Shown here: in pieces, positions 43,481 to 52,306 of the stretch
How the letters are laid out: every line of letters starts with the position of its first letter
Numbering within the stretch: the stretch's first letter is position 1
NCBI GenBank assembly: GCA_020027475.1
Contig: JAHRAZ010000128.1
Span: 1-64,000 of the forward strand
DNA length: 64,000 nucleotides
DNA from: Microthrixaceae bacterium
GTDB taxonomy: Bacteria; Actinomycetota; Acidimicrobiia; Acidimicrobiales; Microtrichaceae
Direction: 5' to 3'
Notes under the pieces: generated by a model
What the model was told of the DNA's origin: nothing
Database searches by the model: none
Seen by the model: only the letters and a program-made list of their open reading frames with translations
Program-made: the position numbers and the translations under genes

Positions 43481-44485
43481 CTAAACGACGGGTTCGGAGG
43501 CCCAACGCTCCAGCGCCCGGTGCAATGAGTTGACCACAACGTCATCACTGCGTCCGGCCTCGTGGCCCTTGCCCAGTTTGAGCAGCACTGCTGGCGGCCG
43601 GGTTTCGCGCAGGATCGGCAACCTCATTCCCCGTGCCTTTCCCATTTTCAGGCCGGGAGTGGCTGGCATCTCCTTCAGGATGAGGTCGGCCAGAACATGC
43701 CCACCAACCGACTCGAAACCTGTTGTGGAGAAGTAGAACGATTCCATCAGATCATCGGACCCCCGAAGGATTCCGAGGTAGAGGGAGGCGTCGAAGTCGT
43801 TGGCCGCCTTGGCTTGATCCGACCAGTCGCCATCGGTCAACGTCAAAGCTGACACTTGGGGACTCAATCTAGCTGCCAACGAGACGATCAATGTTTCTGC
43901 TGGCGCCTCTGACCCCAAGGCTACTCTGAGCGATTTAAGGTCGGCTTGGACGCGTTCGAGTTCCACACGTTCGCGTACCGTGGTCACGGAAGCCGTTCCG
44001 GCTCTGCCCTGAAGACGAATCAGGGCTTCAAAGGTGTCAGGGCCACATACCTCGTCGAAGATGAGTCCCGCGTTGCGCTGAAAGCCACCGACCGCCTGAC
44101 GGGTCGTCGGTCCGAAGATTCCATCGACCCGGCCAGAGTCGAATCCAAGCGTGCCGAGGCGCAACTGCACTTCCGAAACGTCTTCTCCGCGCATCATGGG
44201 CGACCTCAGGCACAACAACCGGTCTCCGAGGTTGAATTCGGACTCCAGGAGCATCGTCCATGTGTGCATGTCACACGATCCCGTGGCTTCGAGGCCCCTG
44301 GAGCGCTGGAATTGTCTGAGTGCCCGGTCGGTGGCCGTACCGAAGCGACCTGGTCGGTCGGGTGCCGTGAGGCATCCGACCGCGTCCAGGCGGCGTTGCA
44401 GGTCGAGGACCTCGGTACCTACCGAACCTGTGGAGAGGGGAGTGGGTGCGGACGTGATGGCGACAATGATAAACCGTGCCGCCAT
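43481..44485 (-). CDS. CwlM-like peptidoglycan-binding pseudo-amidase
   Basis: 334 residues. Two peptidoglycan-binding domains are clear: VLDLQRRLDAVGCLTAPDRPGRFGTATDRALRQFQRSRGL and VSEVQLRLGTLGFDSGRVDGIFGPTTRQAVGGFQRNAGL. The rest resembles the second half of an Amidase_3 domain (DASLYLGILRG...ESFYFSTTGFESVGGHVLADLIL). None of the zinc ligands (GHGG, Glu, SxH, Glu) is present, and the first half is replaced by a helical segment. CwlM of mycobacteria lies at the same place, between parB and trxA, and acts as a regulator of MurA rather than an amidase. No signal peptide is seen. Confidence 0.8.
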   Translation of the reverse strand: MAARFIIVAITSAPTPLSTGSVGTEVLDLQRRLDAVGCLTAPDRPGRFGTATDRALRQFQRSRGLEATGSCDMHTWTMLLESEFNLGDRLLCLRSPMMRGEDVSEVQLRLGTLGFDSGRVDGIFGPTTRQAVGGFQRNAGLIFDEVCGPDTFEALIRLQGRAGTASVTTVRERVELERVQADLKSLRVALGSEAPAETLIVSLAARLSPQVSALTLTDGDWSDQAKAANDFDASLYLGILRGSDDLMESFYFSTTGFESVGGHVLADLILKEMPATPGLKMGKARGMRLPILRETRPPAVLLKLGKGHEAGRSDDVVVNSLHRALERWASEPVV

Positions 44486-44599
44486 CGGCGCTCGCCTCGC
44501 ACGGCGAACTGGCCGTATGCCGGGGTGTCTTCTTCGTGCACTTACTCAGCGCTGGCGCGCGGTCCCCAGAGAGGTTCTCTGTGTCAGCGCAGGGGCGTC

Positions 44600-44923
44600 T
44601 CAGAGTAGTGGCGCGAAGTCCTCGAGAAGCTGGGCCTTGCCTTTGGCGCCAACGATTCGCTTCACTTCGGTTCCGTCCTTGAACACGATCATCGTGGGAA
44701 TGCTCATGACGTTGAACTGCTGGGCGATGCCGGGATTCTCGTCGACGTTGAGCTTGCTCACTTTGAGCTTGCCACTCTGTTCTTCGGCGATTTCGTGCAG
44801 GATGGGTGCAACCATCTTGCAGGGACCACACCACTCGGCCCAGAAGTCGACGACGACTGGCTCGGATGAAGAGTTGATCTCTTCGGAGAATGTGGAATCG
44901 GTGAGTTCGGAGACTTCAGCCAT
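44600..44923 (-). CDS. trxA: Thioredoxin
   Basis: 107 residues from ATG 44923 with AGAAGGG upstream. The active site is WAEWCGPCKMVAPIL, and the cis-Pro loop SIPTMIVFKDG. It reduces protein disulfides with electrons from TrxB, encoded directly upstream. The longer open frame to 45076 has no family match. Followed leftward by the cwlM-like gene. Confidence 0.98.
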   Translation of the reverse strand: MAEVSELTDSTFSEEINSSSEPVVVDFWAEWCGPCKMVAPILHEIAEEQSGKLKVSKLNVDENPGIAQQFNVMSIPTMIVFKDGTEVKRIVGAKGKAQLLEDFAPLL

Positions 44924-45091
44924 TCGTTTCTTGCCCTTCTGATACGCGGCTCCCCCGCGATGGAGGAACCGTGATGTTTGCACTAACAACAACCACTTGG
45001 GCCGCAGACCAATTCCCGACAGGGGGATCTGCCCAGATGAGCGCCCTACCGGCGCGTTCCGCCGGCCAAGCCCCAATCTACCAGCCGAGTT

Positions 45092-46051
45092 CTAAAGGCC
45101 TCGCTCTTCAAGCCAGCGTTCGGCATCGATGGCAGCCATGCAGCCGCTGCCCGCAGCGGTAACCGCTTGGCGGTACCAGTCATCCTGGACATCTCCGCAC
45201 GCAAACACGCCTTCCACATTGGTGAGTGAGCGGGAATCGCGGGTCTGAAGGTATCCGTTGTCCTTCAGTTCCAGTTGCCCGACAAAAAGATCAGTGGACG
45301 GCCGGTGGCCGATTGCCACGAACAGTCCGGTTGCGTCCAACTTCGATTCCTCATCGGTCTTGACGTTTTTGATCTTGAGGCCTTCGAGCTTCTGATCGCC
45401 AATGATCTCGGTGACCACGGTGTCCCACTGGAACTTGAGCTTCGGGTTCTCCATTGCTCGATCAACCATGATCTTGGAGGCGCGCAGTTCGTCGCGCCGG
45501 TGGATCACTGTGACGGAAGAGGCGAATCGAGCGAGGAACATCGCTTCTTCCACAGCTGAATCGCCGCCACCGACCACCGCTATGTGCTGATCACGGAAGA
45601 AGAAGCCATCGCAGGTGGCGCAGGTGGAAACGCCGTGGCCCAACAGGGCATCTTCATTGGGCAGGCCGAGCATCAGTGCCTGAGCGCCCGTGGCCACGAT
45701 CACCGCGGCAGCGGTGTACGTGGGCTCTGCGTCGGTGTCTCCGACCCAGATCCGGAATGGTTGTTGGGCAAAATCCACCTGTGAGACCTTGGCGGTGATG
45801 ATCTCTGCGCCGAATCGTTCCGCTTGTGCCCGGAATCCACCCATCAACTCGGGACCCTGGATTCCGTCGGGAAATCCCGGGTAGTTCTCCACGTCGGTGG
45901 TCAGCATCAATTGGCCGCCGGGCTGATCACTGGTCGAGGAAGGCTCTCCTTCGATCAGAAGTGGTTCGAGGTTGGCACGGGCGGTGTAGATGGCGGCCGT
46001 CAGTCCGGCAGGGCCCGAGCCGATGATGATGATCTTGCGTTGTTCTGGCAT
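45092..46051 (-). CDS. trxB: Thioredoxin reductase
   Basis: 319 residues from ATG 46051, with CGGAG about 6 nt upstream. FAD motif IIIIGSGPAGLTAAIYTARA, redox pair in VSTCATCDGFFF, NADPH motif AVVGGGDSAVEEAMFLARFA and the final ACGDVQDDWYRQAVTAAGSGCMAA are all as expected for low-Mr TrxB. It reduces TrxA with NADPH. Located between the anti-sigma/small membrane genes and trxA, as in mycobacteria. Confidence 0.98.
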   Translation of the reverse strand: MPEQRKIIIIGSGPAGLTAAIYTARANLEPLLIEGEPSSTSDQPGGQLMLTTDVENYPGFPDGIQGPELMGGFRAQAERFGAEIITAKVSQVDFAQQPFRIWVGDTDAEPTYTAAAVIVATGAQALMLGLPNEDALLGHGVSTCATCDGFFFRDQHIAVVGGGDSAVEEAMFLARFASSVTVIHRRDELRASKIMVDRAMENPKLKFQWDTVVTEIIGDQKLEGLKIKNVKTDEESKLDATGLFVAIGHRPSTDLFVGQLELKDNGYLQTRDSRSLTNVEGVFACGDVQDDWYRQAVTAAGSGCMAAIDAERWLEERGL

Positions 46052-46183
46052 TCGTGTCTCCGATTCGTGAAATGGAGTGAGTCCGGGCAAACCCGCCGGG
46101 GGAGTGATCCATTCCCCACAGTTTGGGCTCGCAAGTGGATTCGGCTGAGTGGATTGGGGGAGTTGGGTCTTGTTTGGAGGTCG

Positions 46184-46531
46184 TCAGTCAGTAGGTTTGC
46201 GGCGGCTCCACACAAACCAGCCGATCAACCACATGCCGACGGCGATGGTCAGGTAGGCGATCCACACGTCGCCGGGGATTATGTAATTGAGAAACCGCAC
46301 CAGACCTGCGAAGAATGCGATCAGAATCGGGATCACGATGATCAAGGCGACGAGGCCGTACACCGACGCGGTGACGACGTTCTGAATCGGGCCGGTGGTT
46401 CGGCTCCGGATCTTGTCCACCGTTTCGACCACGAGATCCGCGACCTGATCGGTCCAATCGGGTTCGGTGGCGTCGTTCGCGGAACCACCTGGATCGGGAT
46501 TGGGTACTGCGGAGGACGGATCGGTACTCAT
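46184..46531 (-). CDS. Small two-helix membrane protein
   Basis: 115 residues from ATG 46531. The N-terminal half is acidic (STDPSSAVPNPDPGGSAND) and includes DLVVETVDKIRSRTTGPIQ. Two helices follow: VVTASVYGLVALIIVIPILIAFFAGLVRFL and VWIAYLTIAVGMWLIGWFVWS, ending in RRKPTD. A comparable small membrane protein is common in this actinobacterial cluster, but I know no function for it. It lies between the anti-sigma gene and trxB, in the same direction. Confidence 0.7.
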   Translation of the reverse strand: MSTDPSSAVPNPDPGGSANDATEPDWTDQVADLVVETVDKIRSRTTGPIQNVVTASVYGLVALIIVIPILIAFFAGLVRFLNYIIPGDVWIAYLTIAVGMWLIGWFVWSRRKPTD

Positions 46532-46587
46532 CGGCGTCAGCATATGCCTTGTGGGCCACACGCTTGTGAAAGTCAGGCAGAAATGGG

Positions 46588-47262
46588 TCAGGGTACGTGC
46601 AGGCCAAGGATCGACCGGAGTCGCTCTCCGAGTGACTGAATGGCTGTCCGGATTCGGTCGAACAGAATTGGAGTGTCCCCGATGTCTGGGGACTCCCCGA
46701 TTTCTGCCGGATTGCCGCCGGTTTGGCTGTCCTGTCCCAGCGCCGGGGCGCTGAGGTCCGGGTTGAGTCCCTCAGACGCCGCCCCACTCGATCCGGATTC
46801 TGGGGTCGCCTCATCCATGGCGGCCGAGTCAACGGGTTCATTCCGGGTGGAGTTGACGCCCAACCATCCGATACCCCCTCCGAGCAGGAGGGTCACGGCC
46901 GCTGCCGCCAACCACTTGTGGGCGTTTCTCTTCCGCTTGAGCGGGGTAACCGCAGCGGTTGCCACCCCCGTGGTTCCGCCGTTCTGGTCGGACGACTCCT
47001 TGTCGAAGGCCGCCATGGCTCTGAGGACCATGTCTTGCGAGCCAACGGTAGGTGGGAGATTGTCATGGCGAAGTTCCTCTCGCGCGCTGAGCATGAGCGT
47101 GGCCAAGTCGTTGGTTTCCGAGTCGGCATGGGTCCCCGCTCGACCCGTGTTGACAAAATCCGGGTCAGTAGCGGAAGAGTCGACAATCAGAGAGGCGCGC
47201 AGCTCGAGGTCGCTCGCCGCGGGCTCGGGATCATTGTTGTGGGAATCTGAGGGATCAGTCAT
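46588..47262 (-). CDS. Membrane anti-sigma factor-like partner of SigM
   Basis: 224 residues from ATG 47262. A cytoplasmic N-terminal half (LATLMLSAREELRHDNLPPTVGSQDMVLRAMAAFDKE) is followed by one helix (WLAAAAVTLLLGGGIGWLGV) and an acidic Ser/Gly-rich outer part ending in a short amphipathic helix (LFDRIRTAIQSLGERLRSILG). There is no ZAS zinc motif. The gene overlaps the end of the sigM-like gene by 8 nt and matches the position of the anti-SigM gene of mycobacteria, so it should hold the sigma factor at the membrane. Confidence 0.72.
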   Translation of the reverse strand: MTDPSDSHNNDPEPAASDLELRASLIVDSSATDPDFVNTGRAGTHADSETNDLATLMLSAREELRHDNLPPTVGSQDMVLRAMAAFDKESSDQNGGTTGVATAAVTPLKRKRNAHKWLAAAAVTLLLGGGIGWLGVNSTRNEPVDSAAMDEATPESGSSGAASEGLNPDLSAPALGQDSQTGGNPAEIGESPDIGDTPILFDRIRTAIQSLGERLRSILGLHVP

Positions 47263-47884
47263 GTTGCCTTTGGGATTCTGACGATTCGGCCGGCCGATTG
47301 GTTCCCGCGTGGGCGATGTCCGCACGATTGTCACCCAACTGTCGCGCCAATCGGGCTCGACCCCGGGCAATTCGCGATTTGACCGTGCCGAGGTTCAACT
47401 CCAGGACCGACGCGATGTCGCCGTACTCGAGATCAGCCAGATCCCGCAGGATCACCGCCACTCGATACTCCTCAGGAAGATCGGCAAGGGCCTGGCTCAG
47501 CTGATCCCGAAGCTCGTACTGCTCGACTCGTTGAGCCGGGTCTTCTTCACTTGGGGTAGCAACCTCGGCATGGGCGTCGCTCGGAACTGGTCGGCGCTTG
47601 TGGCGCCGGATTTCGTCCAGGCAAGCATTCGTGGTCACGCGATACACCCAAGTTGAGAATGAACTCCGGCCGTCAAATCGGCGTACTCCACGGGCGATGG
47701 CAATCATGGCCTCTTGGGTAGCGTCTTCGGCGTCGGAGGGACTTGTGCACATTCGACGACAGATTGCACTGATCTTGGGAAGATGATCCCGCAGGAGTTG
47801 TTCGGCCGCGGCGCTCTGCCCGGAGCGGGCCCGCTCGATCAGTCCGGCCTCTTCGGTTTCGGCCTCTTGGTCTGCGGTCCCCAT
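47255..47884 (-). CDS. sigM: ECF sigma factor, SigM-like
   Basis: 209 residues. Region 2: LIERARSGQSAAAEQLLRDHLPKISAICRRMCTSPSDAEDATQEAMIAIARGVRRFDGRSSFSTWVYRVTTNACLDEIRRH. Region 4: LPEEYRVAVILRDLADLEYGDIASVLELNLGTVKSRIARGRARLAR. Place and order (kinase, sigma, anti-sigma, trxB, trxA) match mycobacterial sigM. Its ATG overlaps the kinase stop by one base (TGATG). It should control envelope or redox genes. Confidence 0.88.
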   Translation of the reverse strand: MGTADQEAETEEAGLIERARSGQSAAAEQLLRDHLPKISAICRRMCTSPSDAEDATQEAMIAIARGVRRFDGRSSFSTWVYRVTTNACLDEIRRHKRRPVPSDAHAEVATPSEEDPAQRVEQYELRDQLSQALADLPEEYRVAVILRDLADLEYGDIASVLELNLGTVKSRIARGRARLARQLGDNRADIAHAGTNRPAESSESQRQHD

Positions 47885-49434
47885 CAGCCGCTGGCTGTGC
47901 CTGCAACCGTGACCTCGCCGATCTCGACACGGTGTCGGTGATCGGATTCACCGAGATCAGTGATCCAGATCAGGATCGATGAGGCGGCCCGGCCGCCGAG
48001 TTCCACCACTGCGGTTTCCTCGATGTCCACCAGTGTTGCCGCGGGCTCGAGATCAGGATCCGATTCCTGTCCCTCGGCCAGCAGATGGACCTCACCGGAC
48101 CATCCGTTGGTTGAGCCATCGATTGTCACCGTGTCGATCTCTGATGGAGAGGCCAGGTCAACGATCAGACCCACGCCGTCCTTGGAGCCAAAGAAATTCT
48201 GGGAGTCGTAGGATTCCGTTCGCCATACGGTTGCGGTGTCACCATCAATGGCCGCTCCGCTCAGACCGTCGTTCTCGCCGGGTTCACCCGACCCATCCGG
48301 ATCGTAGGTGCGCACCCCGGCGATCGTGGCCGCATCGGGTTCCGCGGCGGCGGGTACCGTGGATCGATCATCGGAGGAAGGATCCGTTGTTCGTTGGAGA
48401 AGCAAGTAAGCCACAACGACCGCTGTTCCGATGAGCAGGATGAACAGCGCCGGCACCAACCAGCTGCGTTCCGATCGGCCGAAACTCTCGGGCTCCAACT
48501 CTTCGCCGTAGTAATCCTCAACCTCTACCTCTGCAGGTTGTTGAACCTCGGTGATTCCATCCCAGCTGAGTGCCGCACGGAAGTCGGCCGCGTCGGAGAA
48601 CCGATCTGCCGGATATCGACTCAGAGATCGCAATACCGCTTCAGACAGCCAGGGAGGGATGTCCGAGCGGTACTGGCGGGGATCGGCCGGTCGTGTGTGC
48701 AACCTCGACAGCGCCTTGGCTGCATCGGTGTCGCCGGGGAACGGCAACTGGCCGGTCAGGCATTCGTAGAGGACCACTCCCAGCGAGAAGAGGTCGGATC
48801 GCCCGTCTATCTGTTCGTTGGTCAGTTGCTCAGGAGAAAGGTAGGAAGCCGTTCCGAGCAGAGATCCTTCGCGTGTCAGATCCGTGTTGTCTTCGGCTTT
48901 GGCGATCCCGAAATCCGCGATCTTGACTCGTCCATCAGAACACAGCAGCACGTTCGAAGGCTTCACATCCCGGTGCACGATCCCGGCTCGATGTGCCGCC
49001 TCGAGAGCGTCCAGCAATCTGATGCCGATGCGATCCACACTCGGCACATCCAGGCTTCCGCGCTCGTCGAGAACCTCTCGCAGCGTCTTTGCCTCGAGCA
49101 GTTCCATCACGATGGCTTCGTTGGATCCATCCGAGCAGGTGTCGTAGACACCCACGATGTTCGGGTGGCTCAAGCGGGCCGCGGCGATCGCTTCCTGGCG
49201 GAACCGCAACACGAATGTCTCGTCGCCGGCAAGGTGCGGGTGGAGGATCTTCACCGCCACGTTTCGCCCGAGCGTCTCATCGGTGGCCTCCCAGACCTGG
49301 GCCATTCCGCCGCTTCCGAGAAGATGATGAAGGACGTAGCGGTTCGCCACCACCGTGCCGGCGCCGAGCAGGCCCGGCGGTCCGTCGATCTGAGTTTGTT
49401 CGGTCGAAGGGTCGAACCCCTTTGAATCAGACAC
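47884..49434 (-). CDS. PknB-type Ser/Thr kinase with discoidin-like outer domain
   Basis: 516 residues. The kinase looks active: glycine loop LLGSGGMAQVWEATDE, VAVKIL, HRDVKPSNVLL, IADFGIAK, and SPEQL; about residues 30-285. One membrane helix follows (LVPALFILLIGTAVVVAYLLL, about 325-345). The outer C-terminal part (TYDPDGSGEPGENDGLSGAAIDGDTATVWRTESY...EIDTVTIDGS) looks like the discoidin/Ig-like end of mycobacterial MviN (Rv3910 type). In that protein it follows MurJ and a pseudokinase; here MurJ is absent and the kinase keeps its catalytic residues. Confidence 0.88.
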   Translation of the reverse strand: MSDSKGFDPSTEQTQIDGPPGLLGAGTVVANRYVLHHLLGSGGMAQVWEATDETLGRNVAVKILHPHLAGDETFVLRFRQEAIAAARLSHPNIVGVYDTCSDGSNEAIVMELLEAKTLREVLDERGSLDVPSVDRIGIRLLDALEAAHRAGIVHRDVKPSNVLLCSDGRVKIADFGIAKAEDNTDLTREGSLLGTASYLSPEQLTNEQIDGRSDLFSLGVVLYECLTGQLPFPGDTDAAKALSRLHTRPADPRQYRSDIPPWLSEAVLRSLSRYPADRFSDAADFRAALSWDGITEVQQPAEVEVEDYYGEELEPESFGRSERSWLVPALFILLIGTAVVVAYLLLQRTTDPSSDDRSTVPAAAEPDAATIAGVRTYDPDGSGEPGENDGLSGAAIDGDTATVWRTESYDSQNFFGSKDGVGLIVDLASPSEIDTVTIDGSTNGWSGEVHLLAEGQESDPDLEPAATLVDIEETAVVELGGRAASSILIWITDLGESDHRHRVEIGEVTVAGTASG

Positions 49435-49446
49435 CCGTCGCCAACG

Positions 49447-51489
49447 CTACTCGGCAGTCTTTGAACTCGGGTGCCCGGCAGCAGCCTGGGTCTTGGACCG
49501 ACGATGGGTCCGCCACCACCACAGGAGCAGAAACCCCAACGAGAGGATCGACAGAGCTGCGCCCACACCGGATATCGATGAGGATCGAACCGGAACGACT
49601 GCCTCCGGCAGTCGGATTGTTCCGTCAGGAGAAGAGAGTCGGATCCGAAGCAGGGAAGCTCCGGGAGCCCTCACCTCGATGGGGATGTCGATCAAGCTCT
49701 CGCCGGGCGGCAACACGATGTTCGACTTACTCCCCTGAGGGAACTCGAGGCGAGGGGAGCGTACCGACATCAGCAGCGTGACCGGGTGGTCGAGTCCGTT
49801 GTTGAGCCTGAGAGGGATGGTGCCCGAACTGGAGGTGAGAAGGATGGTGCGCTCCTCCGGTCCGGTAATCTGGGCGACCTTGGCATCGATCGACTCTGAT
49901 ACTCCCGACCACAGGGACTCTCGCTGGGACTCGTCCGCGGACAGCGCGGGTGCCTGGCTGTTGATTAGATCCCACTCCAGGGCGTCTTGATTCCGTTCGG
50001 TTGTCATTGAGCGGTATCCGTCGATTTGGTCACGAACTGCCTCGGTTCGGCCAACCACGCTGGTGAGGTCGCCCGTTTCGCGATCAACGAGCGAGGCCGT
50101 CATCGGAACTCCACGGTCGTTTGCTGCGGCCGTCGGGGTCGCCGCTCGTAATGGTCCCGACTCCCTCAGGGGCTCCATCAGGGCCCGAAGGGTCTCGGGT
50201 TCGGTGTTTGGTGGAAGAACGATCGTGGCGGTGGATCCCGGGAATGCGTCGTCGGGATCCGAAATCGCGTCGAACCACGATCCCATCATGGCGGTGGTGG
50301 TGCGGTGAGCCTTCAGGGCTGGGTCGGTTCCTGTTTCGCTGAGTTGCCGAATGAGCGCCGGATCATACGCCGTCACCGTCATGGTGGGTTCGGTGTCCAC
50401 TGCGAAGGCCCGGACAGATTCGAGTCCGGTCCCCCCGGTGGACAGCGGGATGAAAGCACTTGGGGACATCACCAGGTGCTTGATGCCCATCGTTGTCAGT
50501 GTGTGGGCTGCTTCGGTGTCCACAGTGTCATCCAGAAGCCAGAGTTCCGTATTCAGGTTTCCCGTCCGGGACAGGAAAGCATCCCCTTCGAGAATCTGAC
50601 GTGACAGCTCCGACCTGCCTGTGGCGGTAAGGCCGGCCGCATCCACGCGCACGTAACTTTGACGACCCAGAATCCACGCCGCATCAGAGAACTCTTCGAC
50701 GAATGCAGGATCCTCGGGGTCGGTTGATCTGCTCAGCCCGAGCAGTGTGTTGGGTCTTGCATTGAGGGTGATCGGGAGGTCGGTGCTCTCATTCAGAAGT
50801 GATTGAACCGACGCGATCGAGGCGCGTTCCTCGGCATCCAGTTCCAGGTCACCTTGGGCAGACAGTGTGGGGGTGGAGTCGATACCAGCGATCACTTGAA
50901 CTGCGGTGTAGGCGGGCAAACCGTCTCGTCCGACCGGCTCGGTATCGGGAAGACGGTTCAGGTAGACCGTTTCCGACCACAGGGTCTCGCCGTCAACCGT
51001 CTCGATCTTCAAGGAGACGGGATGAATCCCCTGAGTGGGGACGAGCAGTCGGTCGGCATCGCCCGACCTGCTTCGAATCGGGATTTCCAGCTCCAGACCA
51101 TCGGCCGGATTGCCGAGCAGCAAAGCCGGAAATGTCTCGGGACCATGGAGATTGCCATTGGGAGATTCACCACCTTCGAGGACTTCGAGTTGTTCACGCA
51201 GCCTGGACCCGTCGTCGGTTCGCAATCGCTGGTGGATCACGTAGGTGAATCGGGCGTCGAGTGGAATCTCGCTGCTGGGTTCCAGTCTCACCACGAACTC
51301 GCCGTCGGCCGCCACCCAGGGGCTGACCATCTCCACTGCGATGGCAGGGGCTGCTTCTTCGGCGTGGGCGGCCGGTCCGAGAATCGTGCTGCCGAGCAGG
51401 ATCACGAAAACCGCGGCAAGCCGCAGCGGCATCCGACGTCGCCGGCCCGGTTCACCACTCGGAAAGCGGTGTGAAGCTGGATCAGTCAC
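49447..51489 (-). CDS. DUF6049 secreted membrane-anchored protein
   Basis: About 680 residues. Signal sequence RRRRMPLRLAAVFVILLGSTILGPAAHA, a long extracellular part (for example VIAGIDSTPTLSAQGDLELDAEERASIASVQSLLNE and LWLLDDTVDTEAAHTLTTMGIKHLVMS), and a C-terminal helix ISGVGAALSILSLGFLLLWWWRTHRRSK. It matches the DUF6049 (Rv3909-type) protein found upstream of MurJ/kinase. Function unknown, probably in envelope biogenesis. GTG 51489 overlaps the GNAT stop by 8 nt; ATG 51432, right before the signal sequence, is the alternative start. Confidence 0.82.
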   Translation of the reverse strand: MTDPASHRFPSGEPGRRRRMPLRLAAVFVILLGSTILGPAAHAEEAAPAIAVEMVSPWVAADGEFVVRLEPSSEIPLDARFTYVIHQRLRTDDGSRLREQLEVLEGGESPNGNLHGPETFPALLLGNPADGLELEIPIRSRSGDADRLLVPTQGIHPVSLKIETVDGETLWSETVYLNRLPDTEPVGRDGLPAYTAVQVIAGIDSTPTLSAQGDLELDAEERASIASVQSLLNESTDLPITLNARPNTLLGLSRSTDPEDPAFVEEFSDAAWILGRQSYVRVDAAGLTATGRSELSRQILEGDAFLSRTGNLNTELWLLDDTVDTEAAHTLTTMGIKHLVMSPSAFIPLSTGGTGLESVRAFAVDTEPTMTVTAYDPALIRQLSETGTDPALKAHRTTTAMMGSWFDAISDPDDAFPGSTATIVLPPNTEPETLRALMEPLRESGPLRAATPTAAANDRGVPMTASLVDRETGDLTSVVGRTEAVRDQIDGYRSMTTERNQDALEWDLINSQAPALSADESQRESLWSGVSESIDAKVAQITGPEERTILLTSSSGTIPLRLNNGLDHPVTLLMSVRSPRLEFPQGSKSNIVLPPGESLIDIPIEVRAPGASLLRIRLSSPDGTIRLPEAVVPVRSSSISGVGAALSILSLGFLLLWWWRTHRRSKTQAAAGHPSSKTAE

Positions 51490-52213
51490 CGGACCAGAAC
51501 AACACGACCAGGTCATTTGGTGTCGTCACGAATCCGAGTTTTTCATAGAGTCTTGTGGCGGCCACATTCGACACCTGGGTATTCACGAACACTTCTCGGG
51601 TTTGTCGCCGCCCACACCAGCGGAGAGCGTCGACCACGAGCAGAGATGCGACGCCCTGACGCTGAACGTGGGGATCGGTGGCGAGCCTCTGAATGAAACC
51701 CTGTTGACCACCGCGCCCGGTAACGGCGTATCCGAGCACCCGATTGCGATCCTGGATCACCCGAAATCGTCGGGAAGGCGTGGCTGCTTCGGCATCCGCC
51801 AAGCCACCGGCATCCAGCCGCCAGAATGGCTCGAAGGCCCGCGAGTCGATGTCCAGGCATGCGAGCTTGTCGGATTTCCTCGCCCGCCTGCATGTGTAGC
51901 CACTGCTTCGGCCGCCGCCCTTCAGCTGATCCAGTTCCGTCAGATCGTGCCGCATCACCCGCAGACGATCGCGTTCGCTGAATCCGAGGGACCGGTAAGC
52001 GGTTCCCTCAGCAGTGTCAATCGCGGAGGTCAGTGCCGATTCGTATCCCAGATCCCGAATTCGACCCAAGCACTCGGCGATCTGAGCGATCTCTGGCAAC
52101 CCGCCGCCGGGAGCCATGGCCAGATGCGCGATGGAGGGGTCGGAATGCCATGGTCTGACCCGGAAGTGCAGTCTTCCGATACTGATCGTTTCGGTTGTCG
52201 TCATCACTGACAC
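51482..52213 (-). CDS. GNAT-family N-acetyltransferase
   Basis: 243 residues. The C-terminal half is a GNAT domain: RARKSDKLACLDIDSRAF, then GFIQRLATDPHVQRQGVASLLVVDAL (acetyl-CoA loop) and VNTQVSNVAATRLYEKLGFV. The N-terminal half could be a second, degenerate copy (YESALTSAIDTAEGTAYRSLGFSERDRLRV), as in mycothiol-synthase-like proteins. The substrate is unknown. It opens the leftward operon that runs through DUF6049, kinase and sigM. Divergent from the deacetylase-like gene at 52307. Confidence 0.85.
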   Translation of the reverse strand: MSVMTTTETISIGRLHFRVRPWHSDPSIAHLAMAPGGGLPEIAQIAECLGRIRDLGYESALTSAIDTAEGTAYRSLGFSERDRLRVMRHDLTELDQLKGGGRSSGYTCRRARKSDKLACLDIDSRAFEPFWRLDAGGLADAEAATPSRRFRVIQDRNRVLGYAVTGRGGQQGFIQRLATDPHVQRQGVASLLVVDALRWCGRRQTREVFVNTQVSNVAATRLYEKLGFVTTPNDLVVLFWSGD

Positions 52214-52306
52214 GGACTCCCGTTGTGCACCAGCGAACCCGGCGACTCGCGAACAACACTAATGACAGCGGAATCCCGGAGTAGGAACGGACATAAGCTT
52301 GTTCCG

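Noticed and set aside
47884-51489. A hidden murJ gene in the kinase/DUF6049 block
   Set aside because: Neither strand shows the many transmembrane helices of MurJ; only single-helix proteins are encoded.
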